DNA of 64,000 bases from JACDAE01 sp963744875 (GCA_963744875.1 CAVUVQ010000020.1:434001-498000), one strand, 5' to 3'. Positions 25,303-34,507 are shown, counted from the stretch's first letter. Notes: a model not told the origin generated them from the letters alone. Made by a program: numbers and translations.

Positions 25303-26270
25303 GTGAAGAGTATACACCTGCCCTTAATCAAGCAATCGATGTACATGCACATTATCTCACCGAGACCTATCGTCAGGCCTGCGAGGCGGCTGGGCAGTTG
25401 CAGCCCGATGGTTTTCCAACACTACCTGAGTGGAACCCTGAATCCGCTCTCAATCTTATGGATAGCGTCGGCGTAGCCACAGCCATGCTCTCGATCTCGT
25501 CGCCAGGAGTTCACTTCGGCGATGACGCGGAGGCACGCATCCTGGCTCGCCGGATGAACGAGGAGGGTGCGGATATCGTCGCAACCCATCCTGGCCGCTT
25601 CGGATTGCTGGCATCTCTCCCCTTGCCAGATGTCGAGAGCGCCCTGGCCGAACTTGTTTATGCGCTCGACACACTGCATGTCGATGGCATTTCCTTGCTT
25701 ACACATTATCAGGGTCATTATCTCGGTGATCCGTTATTTGAACCTGTTATGGCTCAACTCAATCACCATCACGCAGTGGTTGTTCTGCATCCGACATCAC
25801 CCGCTTGCTGGGAAGCAGTCTCGCTCGGACATCCACGCCCAATGCTGGAGTTTCCAATTGACACTACCCGCGCTGTAGTTAATCTCACCCTGACAGGAAC
25901 TATTGATCGCTACCCACATATTCGCTTCGTCATTCCACATGCCGGAGGTGCCCTTCCCATTCTCGTGGACCGTGTCCATTCGTTTGCTAGCGTTTTCTCG
26001 GGATCAGCCGGTCAGCAACCCGTCGATGTGCTCACAGCTTTACGCGGACTCTACTATGATCTTGCCGGGACTCCCTTGCCGCGAGCCCTTCCAGCACTCT
26101 TGACCATCGTTGAACCAGATCATCTCCTTTACGGTAGCGATTTTCCGTTCACCCCTGGCCCCCTGGTTGAGTTCGTTGCAACCATGCTCTCTACTACCAG
26201 CATCCTCGACGAAGAGCAACAGCGAGCGATGCAACGTGGCAATGCGCTACGCCTGTTTCCGCGCCTGTGA
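25299..26270 (+). CDS. amidohydrolase-family (ACMSD-like) decarboxylase or hydrolase
   Basis: A 323-residue TIM-barrel metal enzyme of the amidohydrolase_2 family. Metal and active-site motifs are DVHAHYL near the N-terminus (HxH), VLHPTSP in the middle, VIPHAGGALP and YGSDFPFTP toward the C-terminus. The family includes 2-amino-3-carboxymuconate semialdehyde decarboxylase and gamma-resorcylate decarboxylase, which decarboxylate aromatic or ring-opened acids. The gene overlaps the flavoprotein hydroxylase by 4 bases, so both act on one aromatic pathway, perhaps decarboxylation plus hydroxylation of an aromatic acid. The gap after it (26271-26777) holds no gene I can support. Confidence 0.85.
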   Translation: MSEEYTPALNQAIDVHAHYLTETYRQACEAAGQLQPDGFPTLPEWNPESALNLMDSVGVATAMLSISSPGVHFGDDAEARILARRMNEEGADIVATHPGRFGLLASLPLPDVESALAELVYALDTLHVDGISLLTHYQGHYLGDPLFEPVMAQLNHHHAVVVLHPTSPACWEAVSLGHPRPMLEFPIDTTRAVVNLTLTGTIDRYPHIRFVIPHAGGALPILVDRVHSFASVFSGSAGQQPVDVLTALRGLYYDLAGTPLPRALPALLTIVEPDHLLYGSDFPFTPGPLVEFVATMLSTTSILDEEQQRAMQRGNALRLFPRL

Positions 26271-26716
26271 GAATGGCATCGGGTCATCCCAGGCGTGGAA
26301 ACGGGGTGCGAAAACATCGGTAGGTACACCCAAATTATCTGAAAGGTTGCAGATCGTTTTAATCTCGCATATGCTGTAGAATATAGATGAGGGGATCGAT
26401 AGGATTACAATTCTAGATTTATCTCTCTGCCGCCAGAATACATATATGCATCGACATAGGCATCGTGCGCGTGTATAAAATGGTGACGCGAGCGTTTATT
26501 TCTAAAGGGTCGGTTATGCTTCTATAAAAAAGAGCAAGTTGTGCTGATGGATGGCAAGGGAATCGTAAGGACTTATAAAGGGTAGCGTGTGCAGCCACTA
26601 GAGGGACGTTACCTGTATTCAGTAGTGTTAGTGGCGTTACTTATGCTATGTAATGGGTGCAATGTCGCCCAATTGAAGAGAATTTCTGAAAAAGCCCCTA
26701 CCATGTTCGGGCAGAA

Positions 26717-26738
26717 TAGTGTAAAATGGCACTATTAG
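26717..26738. promoter_or_regulatory. 7-bp dyad upstream of the baseplate-J-like gene
   Basis: aatagtg and cactatt form an inverted pair with an AT-rich centre (taaaatgg), 40 bases upstream of the start at 26778. It may be an operator or part of the promoter; the rest of 26271-26716 shows nothing I can name. Confidence 0.25.
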
Positions 26739-26777
26739 CGGGAACATGAGATTTATGGGATGAGAGGTACGGCCCAG

Positions 26778-28256
26778 ATGAAACAAGGGAAAGGCACTGA
26801 TGTGCTGGGAGCAGATGATCCACGCAGCGAAGGCATTGGAGTCATCTATGTATCTCCTAATGATGATAGGAAGAGTGTGCTGGCTGCCATTCTAACGCAG
26901 GAAAAACTTGGCCGCAAACAGGTCGCTGTGGTGTTACCGCCGAACCAGAATAAAGCATTTCAGCGCCCAGGTGATTTTGATGATTTAAAGACGATGCGCC
27001 GCAAAATGCAGACGCAAGTCATCTTTATTGCGCCCAGTGGACCAGGACCAGCCGAGTTCGCACGCCAGCGACGCTTCCTCGTCTATTCGTCATTGGAGAG
27101 TTATGCGAAAGCTCTAAGAGATGAGGTACCGGTCGAGAGCGCAACAAAAAAAAGCTGGCTCTTTGGTTCGCCCCGTGCAAAAGCTGATGACGCAGCAACT
27201 TCAACGAACGGCAACACACAACGTATTCCGACCGCAACGCAGGAACTCGATACACCTGCTAACAGGCATTCACCCTCTTATGAGGATGATGAGAACGAGC
27301 ACGATCACAACGGTTCGATGCTTCCTTTAGCCGCCGGGGCTGCTTTTGCAGGCGGTGCTGCCATCGCAGAGGGCTCAGCATTCAATGGGCATACTCAAGG
27401 AGGCAACCAGACGGCTACTCCACCGCACGATTTTATGGATGATGAGGATGATCTTGGCCCTCCGCCAACTTCCCCTGCACGCACATCGGCACCGGCGGAC
27501 CTCTACGGCCCGACACAAACAATTCCACCTTCGCACAGTGCTGATGCTGCAACGGATGGTGGTTCCATCATTGACTTGCGCTCCCGTCGTAGTAGCAAAG
27601 CAACATTACCACTTACGCCACGCGAACCAGCCCCGGTTCCTGTGACACCCATAGTCGCGCCAGAATCAGACTCTACGACCAATCTTCCACGTCCACGCCG
27701 CTCAACCGGCAAAATGGCAGCCGCCGTTGGTGTGGGGGCCGGAGCAGCAGCGGTCGCCGCCGCAACTCCAACACGTGCCTCCGCCTCGCAAGGTCGTGCC
27801 AGTGCTGCTGCAGGTGCAGGTGCCGTTGCGCCCCGACCAGGAGGTCCAGGCGGAATCCCACCACGCAGCACTCCTCCCGGTGGTGGTCGTGGCAAGGGAC
27901 GCGGCCCGCGTAGCCGTGTTGGTTGGGTGGTTCTGGCCCTTGTTGTCCTCGCAATAGCACTTCTCTCTTGTGGTGGTCTGATGGCCTATGCGCAACCCAA
28001 AAGCTTGCCAGGCCAGATTGCGCACAGCCTCGTTACATCGCAACAGTCGCCAGCTTCCATCACCATCACACCGAACAGCCAGACTGTGCAGGACACCTAT
28101 ACCCTTGTTGGTGCCAACACGACCAATCCTACTTCGCGCCAGGTCGCCGTCCACACCATTACCGGAGCCGCTCAATCCGCAGCAATCCCTGTAAGGGCAA
28201 CTGGACACGCGCAACATGCAGCGACAGCAGCGACTGGACAAATTACATTTTCATAA
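26778..28256 (+). CDS. membrane protein with baseplate-J-like outer region, N-terminal part (frameshifted)
   Basis: The first part of a gene broken near 28250. A cytoplasmic domain of about 120 residues contains the pattern VAVVLPPNQNKAF and VIFIAPSGPGPAEFARQRRF, which I recall from Chloroflexota proteins of unknown function. A long Pro/Ala/Thr-rich linker, one membrane helix (VGWVVLALVVLAIALLSCGG, near residue 390) and the start of an outer domain with NSQTVQDTYTLVG follow. The same outer motif (KTVQDKYIL) occurs in the Ser/Thr kinase encoded next. The frame ends early at TAA 28254-28256 because of a shift; skipping one T restores HNALSFARQVNAGQTF. ATG 26778 has gagaggt upstream; ATG 26760 is also in frame. 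Confidence 0.65.
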   Translation: MKQGKGTDVLGADDPRSEGIGVIYVSPNDDRKSVLAAILTQEKLGRKQVAVVLPPNQNKAFQRPGDFDDLKTMRRKMQTQVIFIAPSGPGPAEFARQRRFLVYSSLESYAKALRDEVPVESATKKSWLFGSPRAKADDAATSTNGNTQRIPTATQELDTPANRHSPSYEDDENEHDHNGSMLPLAAGAAFAGGAAIAEGSAFNGHTQGGNQTATPPHDFMDDEDDLGPPPTSPARTSAPADLYGPTQTIPPSHSADAATDGGSIIDLRSRRSSKATLPLTPREPAPVPVTPIVAPESDSTTNLPRPRRSTGKMAAAVGVGAGAAAVAAATPTRASASQGRASAAAGAGAVAPRPGGPGGIPPRSTPPGGGRGKGRGPRSRVGWVVLALVVLAIALLSCGGLMAYAQPKSLPGQIAHSLVTSQQSPASITITPNSQTVQDTYTLVGANTTNPTSRQVAVHTITGAAQSAAIPVRATGHAQHAATAATGQITFS

Positions 28257-28535
28257 TGCTTTGTCATTCGCTCGGCAGGTTAATGCGGGGCAAACATTTA
28301 ATGCTGGTGGAGGTATGCAGTATTGTCACTGATGCGACGCTGTGATATACCTGCCGCAGTAAGTACTCACAATTGGCTCAATGTACTGTTGTCGGCTCAT
28401 GCCGATCCTGCCGGCGTGGTGGAAATATTGGAGCAATGACTTTTGGCAGCTTCTGCATGTTGTGGCAATGGTAGTTACTGTTACTAACAATCCGCTGCTT
28501 TCACAGGCGGTCAGGACGCGGTCAACTACACATTC
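28257..28535 (+). pseudogene. frame-scrambled middle of the baseplate-J-like gene
   Basis: Pieces of one outer domain can be read in alternating frames: ARQVNAGQTFNAGGGMQ, then IVTDATL, then NIGAMTFGSFCML, then GGQDAVNYTFLQQSD. The order matches the parallel region of the kinase at 30900-31200 (AAQTTLTT, VQDAQIPAH, AAGNIPALTL, FSGGVDAQTVHTV). At least three small indels are needed to join them, so the gene is either decayed or carries sequence errors here. Confidence 0.6.
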
Positions 28536-29234
28536 TTGCAGCAATCCGACGTAAATAATGCCGTCTCGCAGTCCATCAAGGATGCTACGAAACAGGACAC
28601 ACTCAACGACCTGAAGAGGCAGTTAGGAACGGGCCAGCAGTTGCTTAACGCGACACAATGTACGCCAACATTGCGGGCTGACGAACCAATTGGCGACCAG
28701 GGCACAAATGTGAACAGTGCCAACGTGAGCTACCTGATGAAATGTACGAGCACAGCCTATGACAGCCAGGGTGCGCAAAATATTGTCAAAGATCTCCTGA
28801 CCCAGAAGGCAACCAGCACTCTTAGCCCCGGTTACATCCTGATTAACAATATTCAGACCAGCCTTACCAATCAGACATCGACGAAGAATGCGCTTTCGCT
28901 CTTCTTTAGTGGCAAAGGTGTCTGGGCATACCAGTTTACCGATGCGCAGAAGTTACAACTGGCAAAGGCGATTGCAGGCAAAACCGTCGCGGAGGCTCAA
29001 AACATTCTCAAAAATACGCCGGGCATTGGCAATGCAACCATCAATGTGAATGGTAGCAATACCCTCCCAACTGATTACAATCAGATCTCGATTGTCATTC
29101 AGCCAATAGCGGGTCTCGGTGGTGGAGCTACTCCACCACCCGGCGGCTCACCGACGGTAACAAACCCCACTGTCCAGAGCGGAACACCCGGCTCGAACGG
29201 AAAAGGCGGCTCAGCCCCACCAGCCGGCAGTTAG
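28536..29234 (+). CDS. baseplate-J-like outer domain, C-terminal part (frameshifted)
   Basis: The last 232 residues of the broken gene that starts at 26778. The first ATG in the frame is at 28536, but coding sense begins earlier (about 28510), so this is not a true start. It shows a QQSDVNNAVSQSIKDATKQD helix and a C-terminal unit with GVWAYQFTDAQKLQLAKAIAGKTV and NILKNTPGIGNATINV. The kinase encoded next ends with a matching unit (GIWIYNLSSQQINAWPQYIKG, TQPGVSGVEIHL). A Gly/Pro/Ser-rich tail ends the protein, and 36 bases separate the stop from the kinase start. Confidence 0.65.
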   Translation: MQQSDVNNAVSQSIKDATKQDTLNDLKRQLGTGQQLLNATQCTPTLRADEPIGDQGTNVNSANVSYLMKCTSTAYDSQGAQNIVKDLLTQKATSTLSPGYILINNIQTSLTNQTSTKNALSLFFSGKGVWAYQFTDAQKLQLAKAIAGKTVAEAQNILKNTPGIGNATINVNGSNTLPTDYNQISIVIQPIAGLGGGATPPPGGSPTVTNPTVQSGTPGSNGKGGSAPPAGS

Positions 29235-29270
29235 GTAGGGGCCCGATTATGGGAAAGGATAAAAAAACGC

Positions 29271-31799
29271 ATGCTGTCTCTGGAAGGCAAGCAGCTTGGT
29301 AACTATGATGTCATCCGTCGTATCCGCGTGGGTGGTATGGGAGCTGTCTATGAAGGCCGTCAGCGCACGGCTTTTGATCGTCGCGTCGCAATCAAGGTCA
29401 TCCTGGGCAATTATGCCGAAGATCGTGATATGCGTCGCCGTTTCGCCCGTGAAGCTCGCACCGTTGCCCGCCTGCATCACCCTCATATCCTTCCCCTGAT
29501 CGAATTTGGCGATGAGCAGGGCATTCTTTACCTGGTGATGCCTTTTATCGATGGTGGCACCCTGACAAGTTACCTGCGCCGCAGTTTGCCGCCTCTAGGA
29601 GAAGTCGCTGCCATCTATCAACAATTGCTCGATGCGGTAGAATATGCGCACGATGAGGGACTGATCCATCGCGATATCAAGTCTTCTAATGTGCTGCTCG
29701 AAATGCGCCGCAGCGGTCCGCCCTATGTCTACCTGGCCGATTTTGGACTCGTACGCACATTGCGTCAGGCCGAATCAGAGCAGGTGGGCAAACCGATTCC
29801 GCTCGACCAGGTCCCTGGTACACCGCACTATATGGCTCCCGAACAGACGCGTGGCATTGTCACCCCTCAGACAGATATTTATGCCCTCGGCGTTTTGCTT
29901 TATCAGTTGCTTACCGGCGATCTGCCCTATAACGATCCCGACGATATCCAGGTCATCCAGATGCACCTGACCGCGCCTATTCCCCGGCCCAGCACCTTCG
30001 ACTCCTCTATTCCTGCTGAGCTAGATGATGTTGTAAGCAACGCAATGGCTAAGCAGCAGGATGCACGCTATAAAACCGTTGCCGAATTGCGCCGCGCTTT
30101 TCTCGCCGCTATTAATGGTCCCATTGAAACCGTCTCTGAAGAAGAATCACAACAAGAGCTACCCGCTCCTACATCGCGCAGACCATCACGTTACCTGCCC
30201 ACCAGTCCACTTTCACAGGATGCACCCGCTCCCAATGCTCTCCCGCGCCGTCTGAGCAGCCGAGCATTGCAGCCTCTACCTCCACCCGTACACCCATCGG
30301 CAAAACTTTCCCCACGCTTTCCAGTCGACGCGAGGCCGCGTAATGCTGGTACGCGCGATCTCAATGCCCGCGATGCCGCAATACGCAATGCAAAGGGAAG
30401 AGGCACACGCAATCTAGAAGGCCGTAATGCAAGAGTACGTGTTATAAACCCATCCCTCGCCACACGTGACTTCGATCCAGACATGCATGATAATATGGAG
30501 ACACACCTGCTAAATCCGTCTCCTGCACATAATAATGCACGTACCACCGACAACGTACAACAACAGCGACCGCGTACCACTGAAGAACCACTCAGAAAAA
30601 CGCACAGACGCGCTCATGTTGCTCTTTTCGCAGGTATCGTTGTCCCGGCGATCTTACTGATCTTACTGATTATGCCACGCGTACTTGGTATCAGCCTCTT
30701 CCCCGTTGGCTTTCCTCTCTTTGGTACTCCACCTGTTGCCACCATTTTGATAACGGCACAGAGCAAGACCGTGCAGGACAAATACATTCTCACCGCCTCA
30801 CCGCAGGTAAAAGTGCCTGATTTGAACGCGCACACGATCCCTGCTGTACAACTGAAAAGTAGCCTGTCTGCAAAGCGTACTGCACAGACCAACGGCACAA
30901 AGACAATCCCCGGTCTACAGGCACGCGGAACCGTTGAATTGATTAATAATGGTGATGCACCAGCTTTTGTCGCGGCTCAGACGACGCTCACGACCACCTC
31001 CGGCATTCAATTCCAGACCGTTCAGGACGCACAAATTCCAGCACACAAGCAAAACAACACCATCAATGTCACCGTCATTGCGGTTGCAGCGGGTGCGGCT
31101 GGCAATATCCCGGCCCTCACATTGAATGGCCCCTGTTGTGGTGATGCTATTACGGTCAAAAACAATGTGCCCTTTTCAGGTGGTGTCGATGCGCAGACGG
31201 TACATACGGTAGCACAGGCCGATCTGAATCGCGTGCAGGACGCTCTCGCTCCCAATTTGGAACGCCAGCTCAGCCAGCAATTGCAGAAAAGTTTAACGGG
31301 CGATGAGACCAGCGTCGGGACACCCGTCTATAGTGTTAGTACTACCTCCGACAATGCCATTGATGCTCAAGCCGATCAAGTGCAGGTCACTGTTACCGTT
31401 ACAGGTATACTCACAGCCTATAGCCACAGCCTCGTCAGTCGTATTGCTACACAACTCTTGCTACACCAGATGACCCTTGCGGCAGCCAACCCCTATCAAA
31501 TACAGGGTACCCCTGGCGTCAGCAACATAGCCATCGTGGATGTAAACAAAAGCGGCGTCATCTATCTCAGCGTTTCAGTGCATGGGATATGGATTTATAA
31601 CCTGTCATCCCAGCAGATCAACGCGTGGCCTCAATATATTAAAGGTGCTACCTCAGCCGCCGCCCTTGCATATCTCAACACACAGCCAGGCGTCTCAGGC
31701 GTTGAGATCCACCTCCCCTTCGGTGCCGACCATCTGCCAACATCGACCAATGAGATCCGCATCGTACTGGAAAATAGTAATAGCACCCCTTCAACTTAG
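29271..31799 (+). CDS. transmembrane Ser/Thr protein kinase with baseplate-J-like outer domain
   Basis: An 842-residue PknB-type kinase. The kinase domain (12-275) is complete: glycine loop GGMGAVYEG, K42 in VAIK, HRD with D135, DFG at 157-159, and APEQTRG. A basic, Pro-rich juxtamembrane region of about 170 residues follows, then one membrane helix (about 450-470). The outer part (480-842) contains SKTVQDKYIL, a PAGxxx-type baseplate-J-like section with TVIAVAAGAAGNIPALTL and a terminal alpha/beta unit. The neighbour encoded at 26778-29234 has the same outer design, so the two may form a sensor and partner at the membrane. The ligand is unknown; a cell-wall signal is a reasonable guess by analogy with PASTA kinases. 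Confidence 0.88.
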   Translation: MLSLEGKQLGNYDVIRRIRVGGMGAVYEGRQRTAFDRRVAIKVILGNYAEDRDMRRRFAREARTVARLHHPHILPLIEFGDEQGILYLVMPFIDGGTLTSYLRRSLPPLGEVAAIYQQLLDAVEYAHDEGLIHRDIKSSNVLLEMRRSGPPYVYLADFGLVRTLRQAESEQVGKPIPLDQVPGTPHYMAPEQTRGIVTPQTDIYALGVLLYQLLTGDLPYNDPDDIQVIQMHLTAPIPRPSTFDSSIPAELDDVVSNAMAKQQDARYKTVAELRRAFLAAINGPIETVSEEESQQELPAPTSRRPSRYLPTSPLSQDAPAPNALPRRLSSRALQPLPPPVHPSAKLSPRFPVDARPRNAGTRDLNARDAAIRNAKGRGTRNLEGRNARVRVINPSLATRDFDPDMHDNMETHLLNPSPAHNNARTTDNVQQQRPRTTEEPLRKTHRRAHVALFAGIVVPAILLILLIMPRVLGISLFPVGFPLFGTPPVATILITAQSKTVQDKYILTASPQVKVPDLNAHTIPAVQLKSSLSAKRTAQTNGTKTIPGLQARGTVELINNGDAPAFVAAQTTLTTTSGIQFQTVQDAQIPAHKQNNTINVTVIAVAAGAAGNIPALTLNGPCCGDAITVKNNVPFSGGVDAQTVHTVAQADLNRVQDALAPNLERQLSQQLQKSLTGDETSVGTPVYSVSTTSDNAIDAQADQVQVTVTVTGILTAYSHSLVSRIATQLLLHQMTLAAANPYQIQGTPGVSNIAIVDVNKSGVIYLSVSVHGIWIYNLSSQQINAWPQYIKGATSAAALAYLNTQPGVSGVEIHLPFGADHLPTSTNEIRIVLENSNSTPST

Positions 31800-31856
31800 G
31801 GTTTTCCTGCTTGCATCCTTCTATTCTGGAAGCAAGAAGCACGCCAAACTTGCCTT

Positions 31857-33284
31857 TTATTGATCCATCTGCTCTGTTAAGACCATGATTTCTTCCAGAA
31901 GTTGTTCTACCCGTTGATCCATAAGGCTTTTTTCCTGCTGCATCTCCTCAATCTGTGTTGCCAGGTGTTGATATTCGATGAGTAGAGATCTACTTACCTC
32001 GCGCAATTGCTCATCAGCGCGTTCTATATCGTTGCATTTTCGGATGAGGTGAGCATTCGTGGTAGTGAGTTCCTGCATAGCTTGAGTCTGCTTAAGCTGG
32101 ATTTTTTTCTGCACCGTCTGCATAGTGATATCTTGAATATAAATCACCAATTGAGGAGGAGTGCCGATCTCTGTAGGCATTGAGCAGATGTCCATGGAGA
32201 GAATCCGTCCATTGCCGCCCGTTGAAACAGTGAGTTCGACATCCTCAAGGGTCAGGCTTGTCCCTTCCCCCATCACCGTATCGACTGCTGTACGTACTTT
32301 CTGATAAGGGAGTCCAGCAATCGCATGGAAAAAATCCAGGGACTTTCCCTCGTGACCCAACAGTGTTAACTGCTTGTGTGCCGCTCGATTGAAAGAGAGA
32401 ATCTGGTAACGATGATCAATGACCACAATACCTATTGGTGCCAGGCGCAGAAGCACATCGAACGCAATTGGAGCAAAAGCACTTAGTCCCTGCTTCTCAG
32501 CCTCCTTCTCCTCAGACCCGTTCGCATCTACAGAAGGCGTATGAAGCAACTGATGCAAGCTGGCAGCTACGAGCTCCGGATTCTTTTGAGCATCAACTTG
32601 CTCCCGGACAAATATGGGAGAAGCTAACTTCTCTTCCTCTCTTGTATATTGATAGATAGGGATGCCTTCTCGCAGTGGTTGATATGGAAAAGAAGCCAGC
32701 ACAGCACAATCTTGCCGCGAAAAGACAATATAGCCGGACTGGTTCAGGGATCTGCTAATCTGTGAGAGAAAGCGTTGCTGACGTTCAAGAGGATGAGTCA
32801 GCAATGAAGTGCCACAGATAATGAGATCTAGTTGAGCAAGAAAAGGGTCGTACCATGGGTTATGTCTACCGAAGATCATCAATTTTCGTAAAGAGGAATT
32901 CAGACGATATCCATTTCCCATCGGTTCACAAAAACGAACAATCTCCGAGGCTTGAATATGTGAGAGAATAGTCCTATCAAGTATGCTATTGTGAGCACTT
33001 GTAAGATGCGTATCATCTTGATCCGTTGCAAAGATCTGAATACGAACGTTTGGAAGCATATATCCTAACAAACGAGCAAACATAATTGTCATCAAGGTGG
33101 GAACCTCTCCAGTCCCACACTCTATTACCCACACGCGTAAGGTCTGGCGACCCAGTCGCGCTTGCTTAATCAATAGGGGCAGGATTTCCTGCTCAAGCGC
33201 GGCAAAGATATCCGCATCAAAAACCGGAAAAACGCCGGTTCTCTTCTCTTCTTCCATCCTCTTGTTTTCTTCTCCCACCATCAT
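31857..33284 (-). CDS. CheR-type methyltransferase domain fused to PAS and coiled coil
   Basis: A 475-residue protein. Residues 40-220 match CheR methyltransferases: SAM loop IECGTGEVPTL, FATDQDDTHLTSAHN and FLAQLDLIICGTSLL. A PAS domain follows (about 275-390; HRYQILSFNRAAHKQL), then a long C-terminal coiled coil (390-475). CheR-PAS pieces are usually part of CheB-CheR-PAS kinases; here neither CheB nor a kinase domain is attached and no chemoreceptor lies nearby. The methyl target is unknown. The first ATG is at 33284; ATG 33257 (MEEEKR) has a purine-rich stretch upstream and could be the real start. It converges on the kinase gene with 57 bases between stops. Confidence 0.75.
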   Translation of the reverse strand: MMVGEENKRMEEEKRTGVFPVFDADIFAALEQEILPLLIKQARLGRQTLRVWVIECGTGEVPTLMTIMFARLLGYMLPNVRIQIFATDQDDTHLTSAHNSILDRTILSHIQASEIVRFCEPMGNGYRLNSSLRKLMIFGRHNPWYDPFLAQLDLIICGTSLLTHPLERQQRFLSQISRSLNQSGYIVFSRQDCAVLASFPYQPLREGIPIYQYTREEEKLASPIFVREQVDAQKNPELVAASLHQLLHTPSVDANGSEEKEAEKQGLSAFAPIAFDVLLRLAPIGIVVIDHRYQILSFNRAAHKQLTLLGHEGKSLDFFHAIAGLPYQKVRTAVDTVMGEGTSLTLEDVELTVSTGGNGRILSMDICSMPTEIGTPPQLVIYIQDITMQTVQKKIQLKQTQAMQELTTTNAHLIRKCNDIERADEQLREVSRSLLIEYQHLATQIEEMQQEKSLMDQRVEQLLEEIMVLTEQMDQ

Positions 33285-33482
33285 TCAAGCTAGAGCACAA
33301 TATACTCATATTAGGATAAATTCAATTAAATGTCAAGAGAGTGTAGAAAGAAGCTATAGATGTCTTCAAAGATAATTGCGTTTTCTTGTATAAAAACGTT
33401 TGTTTATAGATATATGTGCTTGCCATTGATCCCCTGAAAATACGTTTTCACCCTGAGTGATAAATCCTTTTCATGAAGATCC

Positions 33483-33511
33483 TTGACAAAGGGATTGCAA
33501 TAAGCTATATT
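33483..33511 (+). promoter_or_regulatory. sigma-70-type promoter for the slipin gene
   Basis: TTGACA (33483-33488) and TATATT (33506-33511) with a 17-base spacer lie 87 bases upstream of ATG 33598. The remainder of 33285-33482 shows no other feature. Confidence 0.6.
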
Positions 33512-33597
33512 TTATATAGCAAATAGTTATTTAACCTCTCATAAAAATACACTTTTCTGTTAGTGTCATCTATAAAAAGCCGTTAAGGAGGTTTTTA

Positions 33598-34455
33598 ATG
33601 GCAGCGATATTGTGGACCGTGATCGGCGTCGTTGTGCTGATCCTGGTACTTCTGTTCCTTTCTGCTATTCGTATTGTGCAGCAATACGAGCGCGGTGTCA
33701 TCTTCGTTCTGGGTCGCTTGATTGGAGCGAAGGGGCCAGGTCTCTTCTTAGTGCCACCCTTTATTACCCGTATGGTAAAAGTCGATTTGCGTATTGTGAC
33801 CTTGACGGTGCCGCCACAGGAAGTCATCACACGTGATAATGTAACTATGAAAGTGACGGCGGTGCTCTACTTCTATGTCGTCGATCCCGTTCATGCGGTC
33901 GTTAATGTGATGAATTTCATGCAGGCCACCACGCAGATAGGCCAGACAACGATGCGAAACGTGCTTGGTCAGTCCGAGCTGGATGAGATTTTGTCGCAGC
34001 GTAACAAGATCAATCATGATTTGCAGACGATCATCGATGAAGCCACCGAGAGCTGGGGTGTGAAGGTGACGGCGGTTGAACTCAAGGATGTGGAACTGCC
34101 CTCAACGATGCAGCGTGCAATGGCGAAGCAGGCCGAGGCCGAGCGTGAGAAGCGTGCAAAAGTCATTCATGCTGAAGGTGAGTTGCAGGCATCCGCACAA
34201 CTGGCCCAGGCGGCTGCGGTAATTGCATCACAGCCGAATGCATTGCAGTTGCGCTTCCTCCAGACATTGACCGAGATTGCGGTTGAGAAGAATTCGACGA
34301 TCATTTTCCCGCTCCCGCTGGATCTGATCGACCCGATGTTACAATCGCTACGTCGTCACTCAACGGAGTCTCGTGCGGAGATTCCGACGCACCAGAATGG
34401 GAATGGAACGCATCTTGCCTCGCCTGTCGGCACCGATGTAAGACAACAGGATTAG
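33598..34455 (+). CDS. slipin/stomatin-like SPFH (Band 7) membrane protein
   Basis: A 285-residue protein with one N-terminal membrane helix (LWTVIGVVVLILVLLFLSAI) and an SPFH domain: IRIVQQYERGVIFVLGRLIGAKGPGLF, VDLRIVTLTVPPQEVITRDNVTMKV and YFYVVDPV. A helical stretch with QAEAEREKRAKVIHAEGELQAS follows, as in stomatin and slipin families. These proteins assemble into membrane-bound rings that organise microdomains. Many slipins are paired with an NfeD protease gene; none is next to this one. The aaggagg site is ideal, and a consensus-like promoter is upstream. Confidence 0.9.
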   Translation: MAAILWTVIGVVVLILVLLFLSAIRIVQQYERGVIFVLGRLIGAKGPGLFLVPPFITRMVKVDLRIVTLTVPPQEVITRDNVTMKVTAVLYFYVVDPVHAVVNVMNFMQATTQIGQTTMRNVLGQSELDEILSQRNKINHDLQTIIDEATESWGVKVTAVELKDVELPSTMQRAMAKQAEAEREKRAKVIHAEGELQASAQLAQAAAVIASQPNALQLRFLQTLTEIAVEKNSTIIFPLPLDLIDPMLQSLRRHSTESRAEIPTHQNGNGTHLASPVGTDVRQQD

Positions 34456-34466
34456 CAACATACATA

Positions 34467-34507
34467 CGGACCATCGACGACACCCAGGTGTTATCGATGG
34501 TCCGTAT
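34467..34507. terminator. bidirectional terminator hairpin
   Basis: tacggaccatcga and tcgatggtccgta form a 13-bp stem around a loop that also pairs partly (acaccc/aggtgt). The hairpin fills the gap between the convergent slipin and orotate phosphoribosyltransferase genes, so it can serve both. Confidence 0.65.

Noticed and set aside
27503..28241. Long minus-strand frames opposite the linker of the baseplate-J-like protein
   Set aside because: They mirror the Ala/Pro/Thr-rich linker codons on the plus strand and read as low-complexity Arg/Gly sequence.
30191..30580. Minus-strand frame of 129 codons inside the Ser/Thr kinase gene
   Set aside because: A shadow of the basic, Pro-rich juxtamembrane region; rich in Arg and Cys with no motif.
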